NCBI RefSeq assembly: GCF_932526225.1
Contig: NC_064038.1
Coordinates: forward strand, 1,116,001 to 1,180,000
DNA from: Nematostella vectensis
Taxonomy: Eukaryota > Cnidaria > Anthozoa > Actiniaria > Edwardsiidae
Direction of reading: 5' to 3'
Length of the DNA stretch: 64,000 bases
The stretch's first letter is position 1. Each line of letters opens with the position of its first letter. Made by a program: the position numbers and the translations under genes. Under the pieces are notes generated by a model, which searched no databases, was not told where the DNA came from, and worked only from the letters and a program-made list of their open reading frames with translations. Positions 13,401-46,349 of the stretch are shown piece by piece.

Positions 13401-16125
13401 GACCCACAAGTACTGCTATGGAAGAATCATCCCTAAAGGCAAACACTGCGTCAAGTTGCCGCGATGTGGAAAGCTATTCTATAACCCAATGAAGTGCAGA
13501 TGTGCACACAACAAGTACATCTACAACCCCAAGACCCACAAGTACTGCTATGGAAGAATCATCCCTAAAGGCAAACACTGCGTCAAGTTGCCGCGATGTG
13601 GAAAGCTATTCTATAACCCAATGAAGTACAGATGTGTACACAACAAGTACATCTACAACCCCAAGACCCACAAGTACTGCTATGGAAGAATCATCCCTAA
13701 AGGGAAACACTGCGTGAAGTTGCCGCGATGTGGAAAGCGATTCTACAACCCAATGAAGTACAGATGTGCACACAATAAGTACATCTACAACCCCAAGACC
13801 CACAAGTACTGCTATGGAAGAATCATCCCTAAAGGCAAACACTGCGTCAAGTTGCCGCGATGTGGAAAGCTATTCTATAACCCAATGAAGTACAGATGTG
13901 CACACAACAAGTACATCTACAACCCCAAGACCCATAAGTACTGCTATGGAAGAATCATCCCTAAAGGCAAACACTGCGTCAAGCTGCCGCGATGTGGAAA
14001 GCTATTCTATAACCCAATGAAGTACAGATGTGCACACAACAAGTACATCTACAACCCCAAGACCCATAAGTACTGCTATGGAAGAATCATCCCTAAAGGG
14101 AAACACTGCGTCAAGTTGCCGCGATGTGGAAAGCGATTCTACAACCCAATAAAGTACAGATGTGCACACAACAAGTACATCTACAACCCCAAGACCCACA
14201 AGTACTGCTATGGAAGGATCATCCCTAAAGGCAAACACTGCGTCAAGTTGCCGCGATGTGGAAAGCTATTCTATAACCCAATGAAGTACAGATGTGCACA
14301 CAACAAGTACATCTACAACCCCAAGACTCACAAGTACTGCTATGGAAGGATCATCCCTAAAGGCAAACACTGCGTCAAGTTGCCGCGATGTGGAAAGCTA
14401 TTCTATAACCCAATGAAGTACAGATGTGCACACAACAAGTACATCTACAACCCCAAGACCCACAAGTACTGCTATGGAAGAATCATCCCTAAAGGGAAAC
14501 ACTGCGTGAAGTTGCCGCGATGTGGAAAGCGATTCTACAACCCAATGAAGTACAGATGTGCACACAATAAGTACATCTACAACCCCAAGACTCACAAGTA
14601 CTGCTATGGAAGGATCATCCCTAAAGGCAAACACTGCGTCAAGTTGCCGCGATGTGGAAAGCTATTCTATAACCCAATGAAGTACAGATGTGCACACAAC
14701 AAGTACATCTACAACCCCAAGACCCACAAGTACTGCTATGGAAGAATCATCCCTAAAGGGAAACACTGCGTGAAGTTGCCGCGATGTGGAAAGCGATTCT
14801 ACAACCCAATGAAGTACAGATGTGCACACAATAAGTACATCTACAACCCCAAGACCCACAAGTACTGCTATGGAAGAATCATCCCTAAAGGCAAACACTG
14901 CGTCAAGTTGCCGCGATGTGGAAAGCTATTCTATAACCCAATGAAGTACAGATGTGCACACAACAAGTACATCTACAACCCCAAGACCCATAAGTACTGC
15001 TATGGAAGAATCATCCCTAAAGGCAAACACTGCGTCAAGCTGCCGCGATGTGGAAAGCTATTCTATAACCCAATGAAGTACAGATGTGCACACAACAAGT
15101 ACATCTACAACCCCAAGACCCACAAGTACTGCTATGGAAGGATCATCCCTAAAGGCAAACACTGCGTCAAGTTGCCGCGATGTGGGGAGCGATTCTACAA
15201 CCCAATAAAGTACAGATGTGCACACAACAAGTACATCTATAACCCCAAGACCCACAAGTACTGCTATGGAAGAATCATCCCTAAAGGGAAACAATGCGTC
15301 AGGTTGCCGCGATGTGGAAAGCTATTCTATAACCCAATGAAGTACAGATGTGCACACAAGTACATCTATAACCCCAAGACCCACAAGTACTGCTATGGAA
15401 GAATCATCCCTAAAGGGAAACAATGCGTCAGGTTGCCGCGATGTGGAAAGCGATTCTACAACCCAATGAAGTACAGATGTGCACACAACAAGTACATCTA
15501 CAACCCCAAGACCCACAAGTACTGCTATGGAAGAATCATCCCTAAAGGCAAACACTGCGTCAAGTTGCCGCGATGTGGAAAGCGATTCTACAACCCAATG
15601 AAGTACAGATGTGCTCACAACAAGTACATCTACAACCCCAAGACCCACAAGTACTGCTATGGAAGAATAATCTCAATAAGTGCGCATTGTTCTCACGTTT
15701 CCCATCTTCCTCAAGTTAAGGGCTGCCAAGCAATTATGGAAAAAAATCACTACGACCCTCGTAAGTTCAAGTGCTGCGGGAACCGCTATGTCTACAATGT
15801 GAAGATCCAAAAATGCTGCTTCGGTCGTGTCGTGCCGTTGCGCACGGTGTGCGAGAAGGCATTCACCTGTGGCCATCGCTCATACAATCCCCGTACATCT
15901 AGGTGCTGCGACGGCCGTAAAGTGTACGACTACCGACGTGAGAAATGCTGCTGTAATGGTGCCGTGGTGCCTATCCAAGGCGCATGCGTGAAGCTCGCTC
16001 GTTGCGGCGCTGCGTTCTATGATCCTATCAAGTCGAGGTGTTGTGATAATCGCTGTGTTTATAATCCCAAAACCAACAAGTGCTGTAGAGGCCGTGTCGT
16101 CTCATTAAAGATAAGGTGTGGGTAG
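1442..16125 (+). CDS. giant secreted galaxin-like repeat protein (3 exons)
   Basis: Exons 1442-1526, 6275-6628 and 6965-16125; GT/AG borders, both introns phase 1; 9,600 nt, about 3,199 residues. Exon 1 gives a signal peptide (MMLKALLLVGLLIAVSA, then DKQQDEQ). Exon 2 is acidic, with three 16-residue repeats containing REEDGLQDKEGM. Exon 3 encodes galaxin-type repeats: the first and last units carry Cys-Cys pairs (KCCYG, RCCNH, RCCDN, KCCRG), while about 60 central 44-residue units have single Cys (FYNP..YRCAHNKYIYNPK, then YCYGRIIP). A central unit has about 8 Lys, 4 Arg, 6 Tyr, 4 Cys and no Asp or Glu. Signal peptide, acidic part and galaxin repeats in this order match coral galaxin-like proteins, but the length is far beyond theirs. 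Probably extracellular and structural; exact role unknown. I chose ATG 1442 because it opens the signal peptide in phase with the splice. Confidence 0.85.
4192..4220 (+). repeat. poly-G tract
   Basis: A run of more than 20 G interrupted once by T, inside intron 1 of the galaxin-like gene. It could form G-quadruplex structure; length in the assembly may be unreliable. Confidence 0.8.
4430..5340 (+). mobile_element. degenerate non-LTR retrotransposon (RT fragment)
   Basis: Broken reverse-transcriptase signatures can be followed across frames: an SSVLGLLLF block (about 4450-4475), an LFADDTN block (about 4530-4550), then about 4990-5110 the typical C-terminal part of LINE proteins (IIGMIAKLRHFLPHKILS, then PITVWGSANN). 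Stops and frameshifts throughout show it is dead. It lies sense in intron 1 of the galaxin-like gene. CR1/L2/Jockey-like is likely; the clade is not determined. Confidence 0.7.
5384..6150. repeat. G-rich ~36-39-bp array in galaxin-like intron 1
   Basis: About 20 copies of a unit containing CCTAAGTAATTCCTTGTT followed by GGGGTGGGGGG(A), with variable G-run length and a second variant in which TCTGGTAGGGG replaces the G-run. It ends about 125 bp upstream of the exon 2 acceptor and does not include a splice site. Reading frames across it are not credible genes. Confidence 0.9.
6406..6549 (+). repeat. 48-bp coding repeat in acidic domain
   Basis: Three consecutive 48-bp units within exon 2 of the galaxin-like gene, each encoding 16 residues beginning GREED and containing LQDKEGM (LQEKEGM in the last). 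They build the acidic segment between the signal peptide and the basic repeat domain and keep the reading frame. Confidence 0.85.
7488..15668 (+). repeat. 132-bp coding minisatellite (44-residue units)
   Basis: About 60 tandem 132-bp units in exon 3 with no stop codon over 8 kb. Two subfamilies are visible: a block around 8160-9170 with FYDPQEYRCAHN and YDPKMYK, and the main family with FYNPMKYRCAHN and YNPKTHK. Higher-order periodicity is clear: units with KREQCL recur every 660 bp (five units) at about 9.7, 10.4, 11.0 and 11.7 kb, and a 396-bp (three-unit) period is seen from about 13.3 to 15.3 kb. A variant unit with SISAHCSHVSHLPQ appears twice (about 12.2 and 15.7 kb). One unit at about 15,350 lacks a single codon (CAHKY for CAHNKY). 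Confidence 0.95.
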
Positions 16126-16303
16126 ATTCCTGGACTTGGTTAGATAAAGGGCACACTCTCAACAACAGCACAATAGATAATATTGATAAAGTGATAATGT
16201 TTCTATTTTTTGTAGTTCTACTTGCACAGTTAGGCATGTAAACAAAAATTGAAAGTGAAAATTGAAAGTTTTAATGGTGCATTTCTCGTATCATTACAAT
16301 GAT

Positions 16304-16309
16304 AATAAA
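16304..16309 (+). terminator. candidate polyadenylation signal, galaxin-like gene
   Basis: AATAAA about 180 bp after the stop codon of the galaxin-like gene. Position and orientation fit; usage is not shown. Confidence 0.45.
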
Positions 16310-17338
16310 GCGAATTTAAAAGTTATATGTTTTATGTTTTGGATTTATTCGAAGAATCGTAAAAGCTCTATTAAGCCCCACTTCCCTTCATCAATGTTTT
16401 TAAAGCTTCCCTTTCCCTATACTGGTTTAATCTCCCAGCGCCTACCCCTAACATGCGCCTGGAGGGGGTCCCTTTACTGGCGCTAGAACTCAACAGAACA
16501 CGAAGCCGAAAAACGAGCCTATACCGGCGCCGTGTTAGATTACTTGCAATCGAAAAAAAAAATTCCAATGAGAGCCGTATAGCGGCTTGTTTGAACTTGA
16601 CTTAAGCACGAGTTTCCGCTATAAAAAAGAAAGCTACTCCCACCCCCGGGCTCGAATTTGCAATTATAATCATAACACTGCCACGCTAGCTGTCATAAAA
16701 CAGAAGTCTCCTGTAAATTTACCTATCTCTGAGCCTCAGTCGGCTGGAATAAAACTATTTTTGCTATATTTTTGGTAACAAGACAGTTGTCTTAAGAGAT
16801 TGACGCATCTGCATAAATTATTCTCGCGCTGTGATGAAAATACTCGTATTTAAGAGCGCACACAAATTGCATTATTTTACTATAAATAGAGCCATTTTAG
16901 ATTGACAACTCTAGGAATGGTATTTGATTTGGTTAAGAATATGAAATTTAAATTTAGCGCTCAGAGCAATTTTCCTGACATGTTGAAACATTGACGACTG
17001 ACTGTTCTTGAGCCCGGGGGTAGGGGGAGCATACGTTGATGCTAAAAAATGTTCACGAATATTCAATTATTGTTAGAGTCACGCTAAATGAGGTTTCGTG
17101 TGATGTTGATGAACGTACAATACACGTTATCGATGTGGCCTTCTCCGCAGGCATCTCGAGCGTTTTTTTTTACTTTTTCAGTATTTTTATGTATTGGGAT
17201 TCCTGTGGAGATAAGTTGTGCTGACCAAACTAACAACCAAGAGTGTTTTGTTTCATATAAAAAATCATTTAGGCCGTGGTTATTACGACCATTATTAGGG
17301 GCCAATAATTGGATATTAGGAACCGACCATTAGGGGGT

Positions 17339-17490
17339 TCTGATCTTGATCGTTGGGGTCCTGATTTTGATCGTTGGGATCCTGAGTTTGATCGTTGGGA
17401 TCCTGAATTTGATCGTTGGGGTCCTGAACTTGATCGTTGGGGTCCCGATCTTGATCGTTGGGGTCTTGATCTTGATCGTTGGGGTCTGGT
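17339..17490. repeat. 24-bp array
   Basis: About six to seven copies of a 24-bp unit containing TTGATCGTTGGGGTCCTGA. It is open in both directions (plus strand DRWGPDFD-like, minus strand RSRSGPQ-like octapeptides), which follows from a period divisible by three. A 102-residue plus-strand frame (17309-17617) continues past the array, but no splice signals or homology support a gene. Confidence 0.8.
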
Positions 17491-18517
17491 CGAATCGGAA
17501 AAGATTCGGAAACTAACCAAGCGAAGTGTGATCACATTCCATTCCGCACTCCAACGACCAAAACATAGAGGTCCGTGGGAAAAGAGCTGGAATTATGCGT
17601 CGTTTAGGGTAGATTAAAAGATATGTAGGCGGTTTTCAATGACCGCTCAATTTACACAGCATGCTAATTAATCATCAAAGTATTCGGTCAGCGACTTAGA
17701 AAAATATTGTACGTGGGAAAGAAATCTCGAGATCTAAAAAACATTCAATCGGTTTTGACATCAATTCTTAGAATATAGGTATCAAGCAAAATACTAGACA
17801 GATTTGGTTGTCGAATTTACCTCCTTGAACGAAGTTGTGGTGGTCTAAATAATACGGGTTAACATCGTATACATTAAACCTCAAAAATCAACATCGTTCA
17901 TTTTCTCAAAAACGCTCATGTGGAAATTGTTCAAAATCACCCCGCAATTGGAAAACAATAGTATCTTCAAGCTCCATGGATTTATTTCATTGAAACTTGC
18001 GATCTGGAAGCAGCATTATTGGCATTAGAATAGGTAGGGTGACGTCATATCTTGGGGAGACCACGCCCTACTATAAAAAAATTTCAGAATATATAAACTT
18101 TCATCCTTCCTTGGTAATGTAGTGCATTAATATCTACAAATTAGTGCAATGCGCCCGTGTAGCAAATGCGCAAAGTTGAGAGGTGTCAAGTCGCCTTAAA
18201 CGAGCTTACAGTGATTCAATCTAGCAAGAAGAGCGCCTGTTCGCATACTAACTTTGTTTTTTAAGGAGTTCTTCAAGGCTCATAACTAAACTTTATTTGG
18301 ATAGTCTTGAGAAGCTCACGAGACCAATTTTTACAGCGAGAAGAACGTTTAAATCAAGTTTACAGTTAACTCCACAACATGATTGTAACTGAATCATCAT
18401 CCACTTATGAAGGAAAGAAGTCTGTACAAGACCTAAGGTAAGCAGCTAAACACATCAGACGAACACACGAACGACACAAATGAAATAAAAAACACAGTGG
18501 ATTAGCAAGTGACTTAA

Positions 18518-18523
18518 TTTATT
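18518..18523 (-). terminator. candidate polyadenylation signal, ALDH7A1
   Basis: AATAAA on the minus strand about 150 bp after the ALDH7A1 stop codon. Position fits a normal 3' UTR. Confidence 0.45.
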
Positions 18524-18671
18524 ATTCAACCCTTTCGAAACGCTAGCTCGACTTTTCATAATTTAGGACACTAAGACACATTTTTTTGAGTTACAAGCCT
18601 GCAATTGTTAGACGTTTGCCATCGAAAACTTGTTTCTAGCGGTGCTTCATTTCCTTTGGTAGCCGCTTGAC

Positions 18672-41243
<22,572 letters not shown>

Positions 41244-41961
41244 GTTGGTTGACTTCGAAATAGAACGTTCCCATGTGCAGACTACCACGTGATCCCATTG
41301 ACCAATGAAAATCCTGCCAAGGGACACACACAATCACGCTTGCCACAGGGATCCCATCCGAAAATGTCGGCAATGTCAAGTTTTAATTTATGTGGGAATT
41401 AGTTTCAGGTTAGATCAGAAAGGGTTGTGGCATCTACTCCCCCCCCCCCCCCAAAATGAGTTTTTTTAAGCCATTCACTACGATTTATTTACACTTCACA
41501 AATTCTCGCAGTAAAAATACTAGACAACATAAGCATGAGTTTGGCACAATGAGAAGTTTATTGAAAGATAATACACTAAAAATGGTGAAAGCTGTACTGA
41601 AACAACCAATAGACTTCTCAGCGCACTGTTAGGGTGGGAGGGTGGGAGGGGAAAACAGACTATAATATATAGACGCGTTTACTCAAAGTCCGTTCGCTAG
41701 CACTAGCTGGAACATAAAAGACAATATCTGATTACAGTGTGAATAGTACAGTACCAGCCTCACTGCCATAAAAGGAAGCGCGAATTAAAGATTTTAATCT
41801 GGTCATCAAAATAGCTCCATTTGTAAATGTACATTACAAATGTATTTATTTTGTTAAAAATTTTTAAATTCATCGAACCAATCTTGCTCTGAATAAGGCC
41901 AGCCATGACTAAGGTAGATTAGGTTAAACTATCTCCACTATATAGATTGCCTTGTGGTGTA
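41244..41961 (-). promoter_or_regulatory. ALDH7A1 upstream / NUDT15 3' flank
   Basis: The 719 bp between the ALDH7A1 start codon and the NUDT15 stop codon, both on the minus strand. It must hold the ALDH7A1 promoter and 5' UTR and the NUDT15 3' UTR. Minus-strand AATAAA motifs are present, for example at 41557-41562. A C-run at about 41442-41454 is notable. No core promoter motif is assigned. Confidence 0.4.
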
Positions 41962-44900
41962 CTAAACATTCTCTAATGGATTGTAATTTTGCTGTCTTGC
42001 AACTTTAAGGGGTTTAAATAAGGGAGATGGGAATGAACTTGAGTCCCAGTTAAACCATTCCCAACCTGAAAAACAAATAGGAAGAAATAAGAAAAAAACA
42101 GCCACCATACATTATTTAGAGATGCCAACCCTCCAGCTTTTGGCTAGAGTCTCCAGCTTTTTGGACCCTTCTCCCATACTCCAGCTTTTAAAAAAAAATC
42201 TCCAGCATTTTAAGTGAATAAACAATTTGAAAAAACACGTACTAAGGCAATACAAACGCAGTGGTTATCTCACCTTGATGTGAATGTGTACCCCCAATAC
42301 CCTGTCCCCGCCCCGTTCCCAATCCCCCCCCCACCCCCAAAAAAAAGCCCCTCCAGCTTTTCAAAGTCTAGGGCATTGGCATATCTGATTAATGATTATC
42401 ATTGCTATCAGCATCATCATCAGAACTGTTGCTACTATCATCAATATTAGATGTTTGAACCTTCCCATCAGGCCTTGCATTCTTTTATAAACCACCGCCG
42501 CTAATGGAAGATCATAGGCAAGGGAACACTGCAAAATATGTTTCTAAAACAGGTGATTGAGATTATTAGGAAAATAAACCACTTTGTTATAGCAATGCGT
42601 CACATGTGTTTGTTTGTGTTGTGGAGTTATCAGATGCGCTGTTGGGGGTGTCGGGCTCGGATTTTGAAGTGGATTATGTTTGTTCATATAATGCCCAAAT
42701 GGTTTCTAAAGAGAGAGATGCTTGTGATGCACTTTGTGCATCTTTCGTCAGTACTTTATGAAAGCACTGTCTGATAACCAATGAAATGAACTAAGACCCT
42801 GCTAACAAACATAATCCACTGGTCCACCAGCACAAGTGGTTCCCTTACAAAACAAACACACATGACGCGTTGCATAACAAAGTGATTTATTTCGTAATAA
42901 TCTCAATCGTGTGTTATATAGAAACACAAAAACACATTCTGCCGTGCTTCCTTGCTCTAAGCCAGAATAAGGTTTCTTCAATCTTATTGCAGCGGTATAC
43001 CAAGCTAGGGGAAAGTTTTTGGATTGAGGGGGGGGGGGGGGGGTGAGGATAAGGCCCCTTTAAAAAAACTTTGCGACACCCTTGCCTTGTGCCTATTAAC
43101 ACTAAGGGGGCACCCTCACCCTCGCATTTGTCTGGCTCACAGTTCATAGGCTCTGCTGGTCCTTTATCAGAATCTACTTCAGCTTTCATGAAAATTGTAA
43201 CGTAGTGATATTTCTCCTCCAATACAATGGCATTCACAACAGTAGCAAAGCAGATGTTTTTGAGTGCTAGTCCTGTTTCTTCCATGGACTCCCTTGCTGC
43301 ACATTCATCCCATTCCTCCCTAACACGAAAAAAAAAGATTTCTTCCAACTTTCAACTTACACAAGGTTTTGCACTGTATTCTTAGGCATTTTTTTATACA
43401 GTTCTAACTCCCTTTTCAGCTAAAAAAGGAAAAGTAAGTCTCTTGGTTTTGTAAAAAACAAACCCTTCTTTAACCATCCCCCTGTTCTGGATTGGGGGGG
43501 GGGCAAAAGGGAGGAGGGTACCTCTTCCGTCTTATTCCAAACAATTTTTTTTATATTTCAAGAATCTTTCATCTTTCTTCAATTATTTTTAGCCTTTTTC
43601 ACATCTTTAGTATACAGGTAGCCTGCGTGCAGACGGAAATAGTTCCATTTTTACCGTATAATGAACTATTTCCGGCTGCATGCAGGCTTAAGTATACAGG
43701 TGGGTTCTCAGGATTGGCTGAGTTGATACACAGTCATACGTATCACAGAAAAAGCATAGTATTTGATTCCTTGATTAAAAATTAACCACTTTTGGCCAAC
43801 TACAAAAAGAACCTTAAATCATATATTCTTTCTAGCAATAGAAACAAGACGACAAGTAGTATTTTAGTAAGTATACATGTAGACTAGAATTTATAATTAT
43901 TCATTAATAATCATTTATTATCATTATCGTTGTCGTTGTCATTGTCATTGTTATTATTATGATTATTATTATTCGTGTGGGTGATGCGTGGGTGTGTGTG
44001 TGCAGTGTGTGTTAGTGTGCTGAAATTTTAAGGTCTTATTATATGTTATAATAATTATAATTATTAAACTTTGCTGACCAAGCCTTATAAAGCCTTTGGC
44101 TTCAGCTTTTTCCTTGAACAGTAACTTATACATTTAAAAATTCAATAAAGATGATGAGAAATGAGGCCACACGCTTGAGGCGAAAAGCTATTAAAGAGTA
44201 TTGGAAAGTCTCGCAGGACTTAAATAATAACGATATCATCCAAACGACCCGCGCTTAACTCGTTCCATTCAGTGAAATTACGAACAGTGAAGTTAGGGAG
44301 GCCTTGGAGAGCATTAATCCACTTAAAGCAACATGGTACGACGACATTCCCCCAAGATTACTAAAACTCGTTGCTAATGAGATATCGCCCTCCTTAACAC
44401 GTATCTTTAATAGGGTGATTAGGGACAGCATTTGGCCTAGTGACTGGAAAAAGGGCGAGTGGGTACCGATATTCAAGAAAGAAGATCCCCAGGATAAATT
44501 AATTATAGACTGGTTACTATTCTAACAATTGTGGACAAAATCTTTGAACAAATTATTGGGAAACAGCTGGGAGCCAAGTTTGAAAACATTTTCGACCCAT
44601 TTATGTCTGCTTACAGGAAACTTTATAGTTGTGAAACAACCCTCATACGTCTTGTTGAGGACTGGAGAAAAGCAAGGCACAACGGTCACACTACAGCTAT
44701 TCTCAGTACGGACATGAGCAAAGCGTTTGATTCGTTACATCCTACGCTGATGATCGCCAAGCTAGAAGCCTATGGATTGAGCAAGCAAGCCCTCGGACTG
44801 ATGAGATCGTATTTCACTGAACGTAAAAACAGGACAAATATAGGCAACGTTACCAGTGGATGGGAGGAGGTAACCGCAGAGATCGTCACTCGGTCCTTTA

Positions 44901-45879
44901 CTTTGGAACATCTACCAAAATGACCTATTTTTTATAACTAGGGAAAGTCAGCTGTCTGTTTATGCAGATGACCATCAGCTATACTACAATCACCACAAGC
45001 CTGATAAAGCTCTAGAAGCATTAAAAGTTGATGGTGAGAGAACCTCTCATAGGACAATTTCCTAGCCGGAAATCCCAAGAAATATCAAACTATGATAATC
45101 TCCAGAAAAGCAACAAGACCATCGGATGGAGACACGTCGTGAAGATTGATGGAGTTAACATCAAGACTACAGACACCCATGACAGAAAGTCAGCTCACGC
45201 GTAGGAGTTCTCATGTGTCTCCGCAAGCTAATCCCAGTTACAGCCAAGCTAAGAATATATAAAGCTGCAATCTTGCCACACCTTAGTTACTGTGGACTAA
45301 CCTGGCATTTTTGCCAAAAGTCTGACAGCAATAAATTGGAAAGAGTGAACGAGAGAGGGTTGAGGGCAGTATATAACTCCTTTAAAACGAAAATTCGTAA
45401 ATTAAACATAAATGATCTGTTGGATAGAAGCTGCCCCAGCGACTGCTTCTTGTGTAGCTCATACTTATATTTTAATTTCCCATATTTACCACTCCTATAT
45501 TCACCAATATTTATCATTTCTCGGTTAGTACAATTTTGATGTAATTTTTATCAGATTCAATGTATATTTTAACCACATATTTAATATCGTATATAGAACA
45601 TTCTTATCATATAGTCCATTATATTAGCTTATTTTATTGTATTAGGTGTCCCCAATTAGTACGCCACTTTTGGCGCGCTAGTAGATTTTGACACGTTAAT
45701 AAAGTTTATGATGATTGGTTGACTTCCATCATTGCCCCTTACCCGAACTCCAAGTGTCCCCCTGGTGTAGCCCATTGGCCGCTGCCTGTCGACCCCTTCC
45801 TCTTGCCGACTAACACGCAGTGCGGGTGATCACGGCTTGTGATAAACACGCCAACGCCGATGCCGGGCCGTGAACACAT
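41962..45879 (-). CDS. NUDT15: NUDT15-type Nudix hydrolase (3 exons)
   Basis: Nudix family nucleotide hydrolase; NUDT15 proteins remove oxidised and thio-modified guanine nucleotides from the pool. Exons on minus: 45879-45743, 43319-43120, 42065-41962; phases 2 and 1 close to give 146 residues. The start [20 protein letters not shown] leads into [14 protein letters not shown] and PGGHLEFG. The Nudix box is completed across the first intron: GGHLEFG then [16 protein letters not shown], matching GX5EX7REUXEEXGU. Exon 2 continues with [12 protein letters not shown] and [13 protein letters not shown]; exon 3 begins WEWFNWD and ends NYNPLENV. Slightly shorter than the vertebrate protein (164 residues by recollection), mostly at the C-terminus. 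Intron 1 carries an antisense dead LINE. Confidence 0.9.
42551..42913. mobile_element. MITE with long imperfect inverted repeats
   Basis: About 363 bp whose first ~75 bp (GATTGAGATTATTAGGAAAA, CACTTTGTTATAGCAATGCG, TCACATGTGTTTG) pair with the last ~75 bp (CAAACACACATGACGCG, TAATAATCTCAATC). Located in NUDT15 intron 2. A short plus-strand open frame here is not a gene. Superfamily not determined. Confidence 0.75.
43621..43688. repeat. short inverted repeat / hairpin
   Basis: Arms GCCTGCGTGCAGACGGAAAT(AGTTC) and (GAACT)ATTTCCGGCTGCATGCAGGC separated by about 18 bp, flanked on both sides by AGTATACAGG. Could be a tiny foldback transposon relic. Located in NUDT15 intron 1. Confidence 0.75.
44270..45540 (+). 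mobile_element. degenerate non-LTR retrotransposon reverse transcriptase
   Basis: Reverse-transcriptase domain broken by frameshifts and stops. Blocks in order: [18 protein letters not shown] (about 4312-4365 of the 44-kb region), [53 protein letters not shown], then [15 protein letters not shown] with the catalytic ADD at about 44965, and a C-terminal [20 protein letters not shown] block at about 45250-45310. These are typical of Jockey/CR1/L2-like LINEs. It is antisense to NUDT15, inside its first intron, and is not functional. Confidence 0.85.
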
Positions 45880-46349
45880 TCTTCTTATGAATTTGGCGGT
45901 CAGATGAGAATATGCAAATTATTATTTACCACAGGAAGCCTGAACAAGATTGTATAGCTATTGTTTGCGCACAACTTTTGCCCATTTTGTCGCTTAATAC
46001 ATGAAATGAGGAATTTATACTTTTCTGAGCAATTTCACGTGTGTACTGTTTACTTATTTATTTATTTACTTTATTTGTTTGGGAAATACGTGCCATGTTG
46101 AGACTGCCATGTTGAGACTGGCTCCCTGCGGTAGACATGCAATAAAAAGGCCTGGATCCTACATAGTGACGGCGCCTGGGGAATTTTGAAGTTTGGTTTG
46201 TTTGTTTGAGACATGATTGGAAAACTATCGAAAATTCCCTCTCAACTCCATGTTTTAGCTGCCACAATTGATGCCTGTAACAATTTCCACAACTCTTCTA
46301 TCCGGATAGTTCTTTTTCATGTGGGAAGCACTAGGAACTAGTGCCCAAT
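45880..46349. promoter_or_regulatory. divergent NUDT15-DNAAF4 intergenic promoter region
   Basis: The 470 bp between the start codons of NUDT15 (minus) and DNAAF4 (plus) must contain both promoters and both 5' UTRs unless an unseen non-coding exon exists. No TATA box or X-box (as expected for ciliary genes) is clearly recognised by eye. Confidence 0.5.

Larger units (their letters stand above)
16126..18671. other. convergent intergenic region between galaxin-like gene and ALDH7A1
   Basis: Mostly unique AT-rich sequence. It holds a plus-strand AATAAA at 16304-16309, suitable for the galaxin-like transcript, a minus-strand AATAAA at 18518-18523, suitable for ALDH7A1, and a small 24-bp array at 17339-17490. 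I see no other gene that I can support. Confidence 0.6.

Noticed and set aside
7489-15876. Many minus-strand open frames with FRDDSSIAVLVGLGVVDVLVVCTS repeats
   Set aside because: They are shadows of the galaxin-like coding array, a result of the 132-bp period and its codon choice. Splice structure, signal peptide and family motifs are on the plus strand.
42538-42774. 78-codon plus-strand frame rich in Met/Cys
   Set aside because: It lies inside the inverted-repeat element in NUDT15 intron 2; no domain or splice context.
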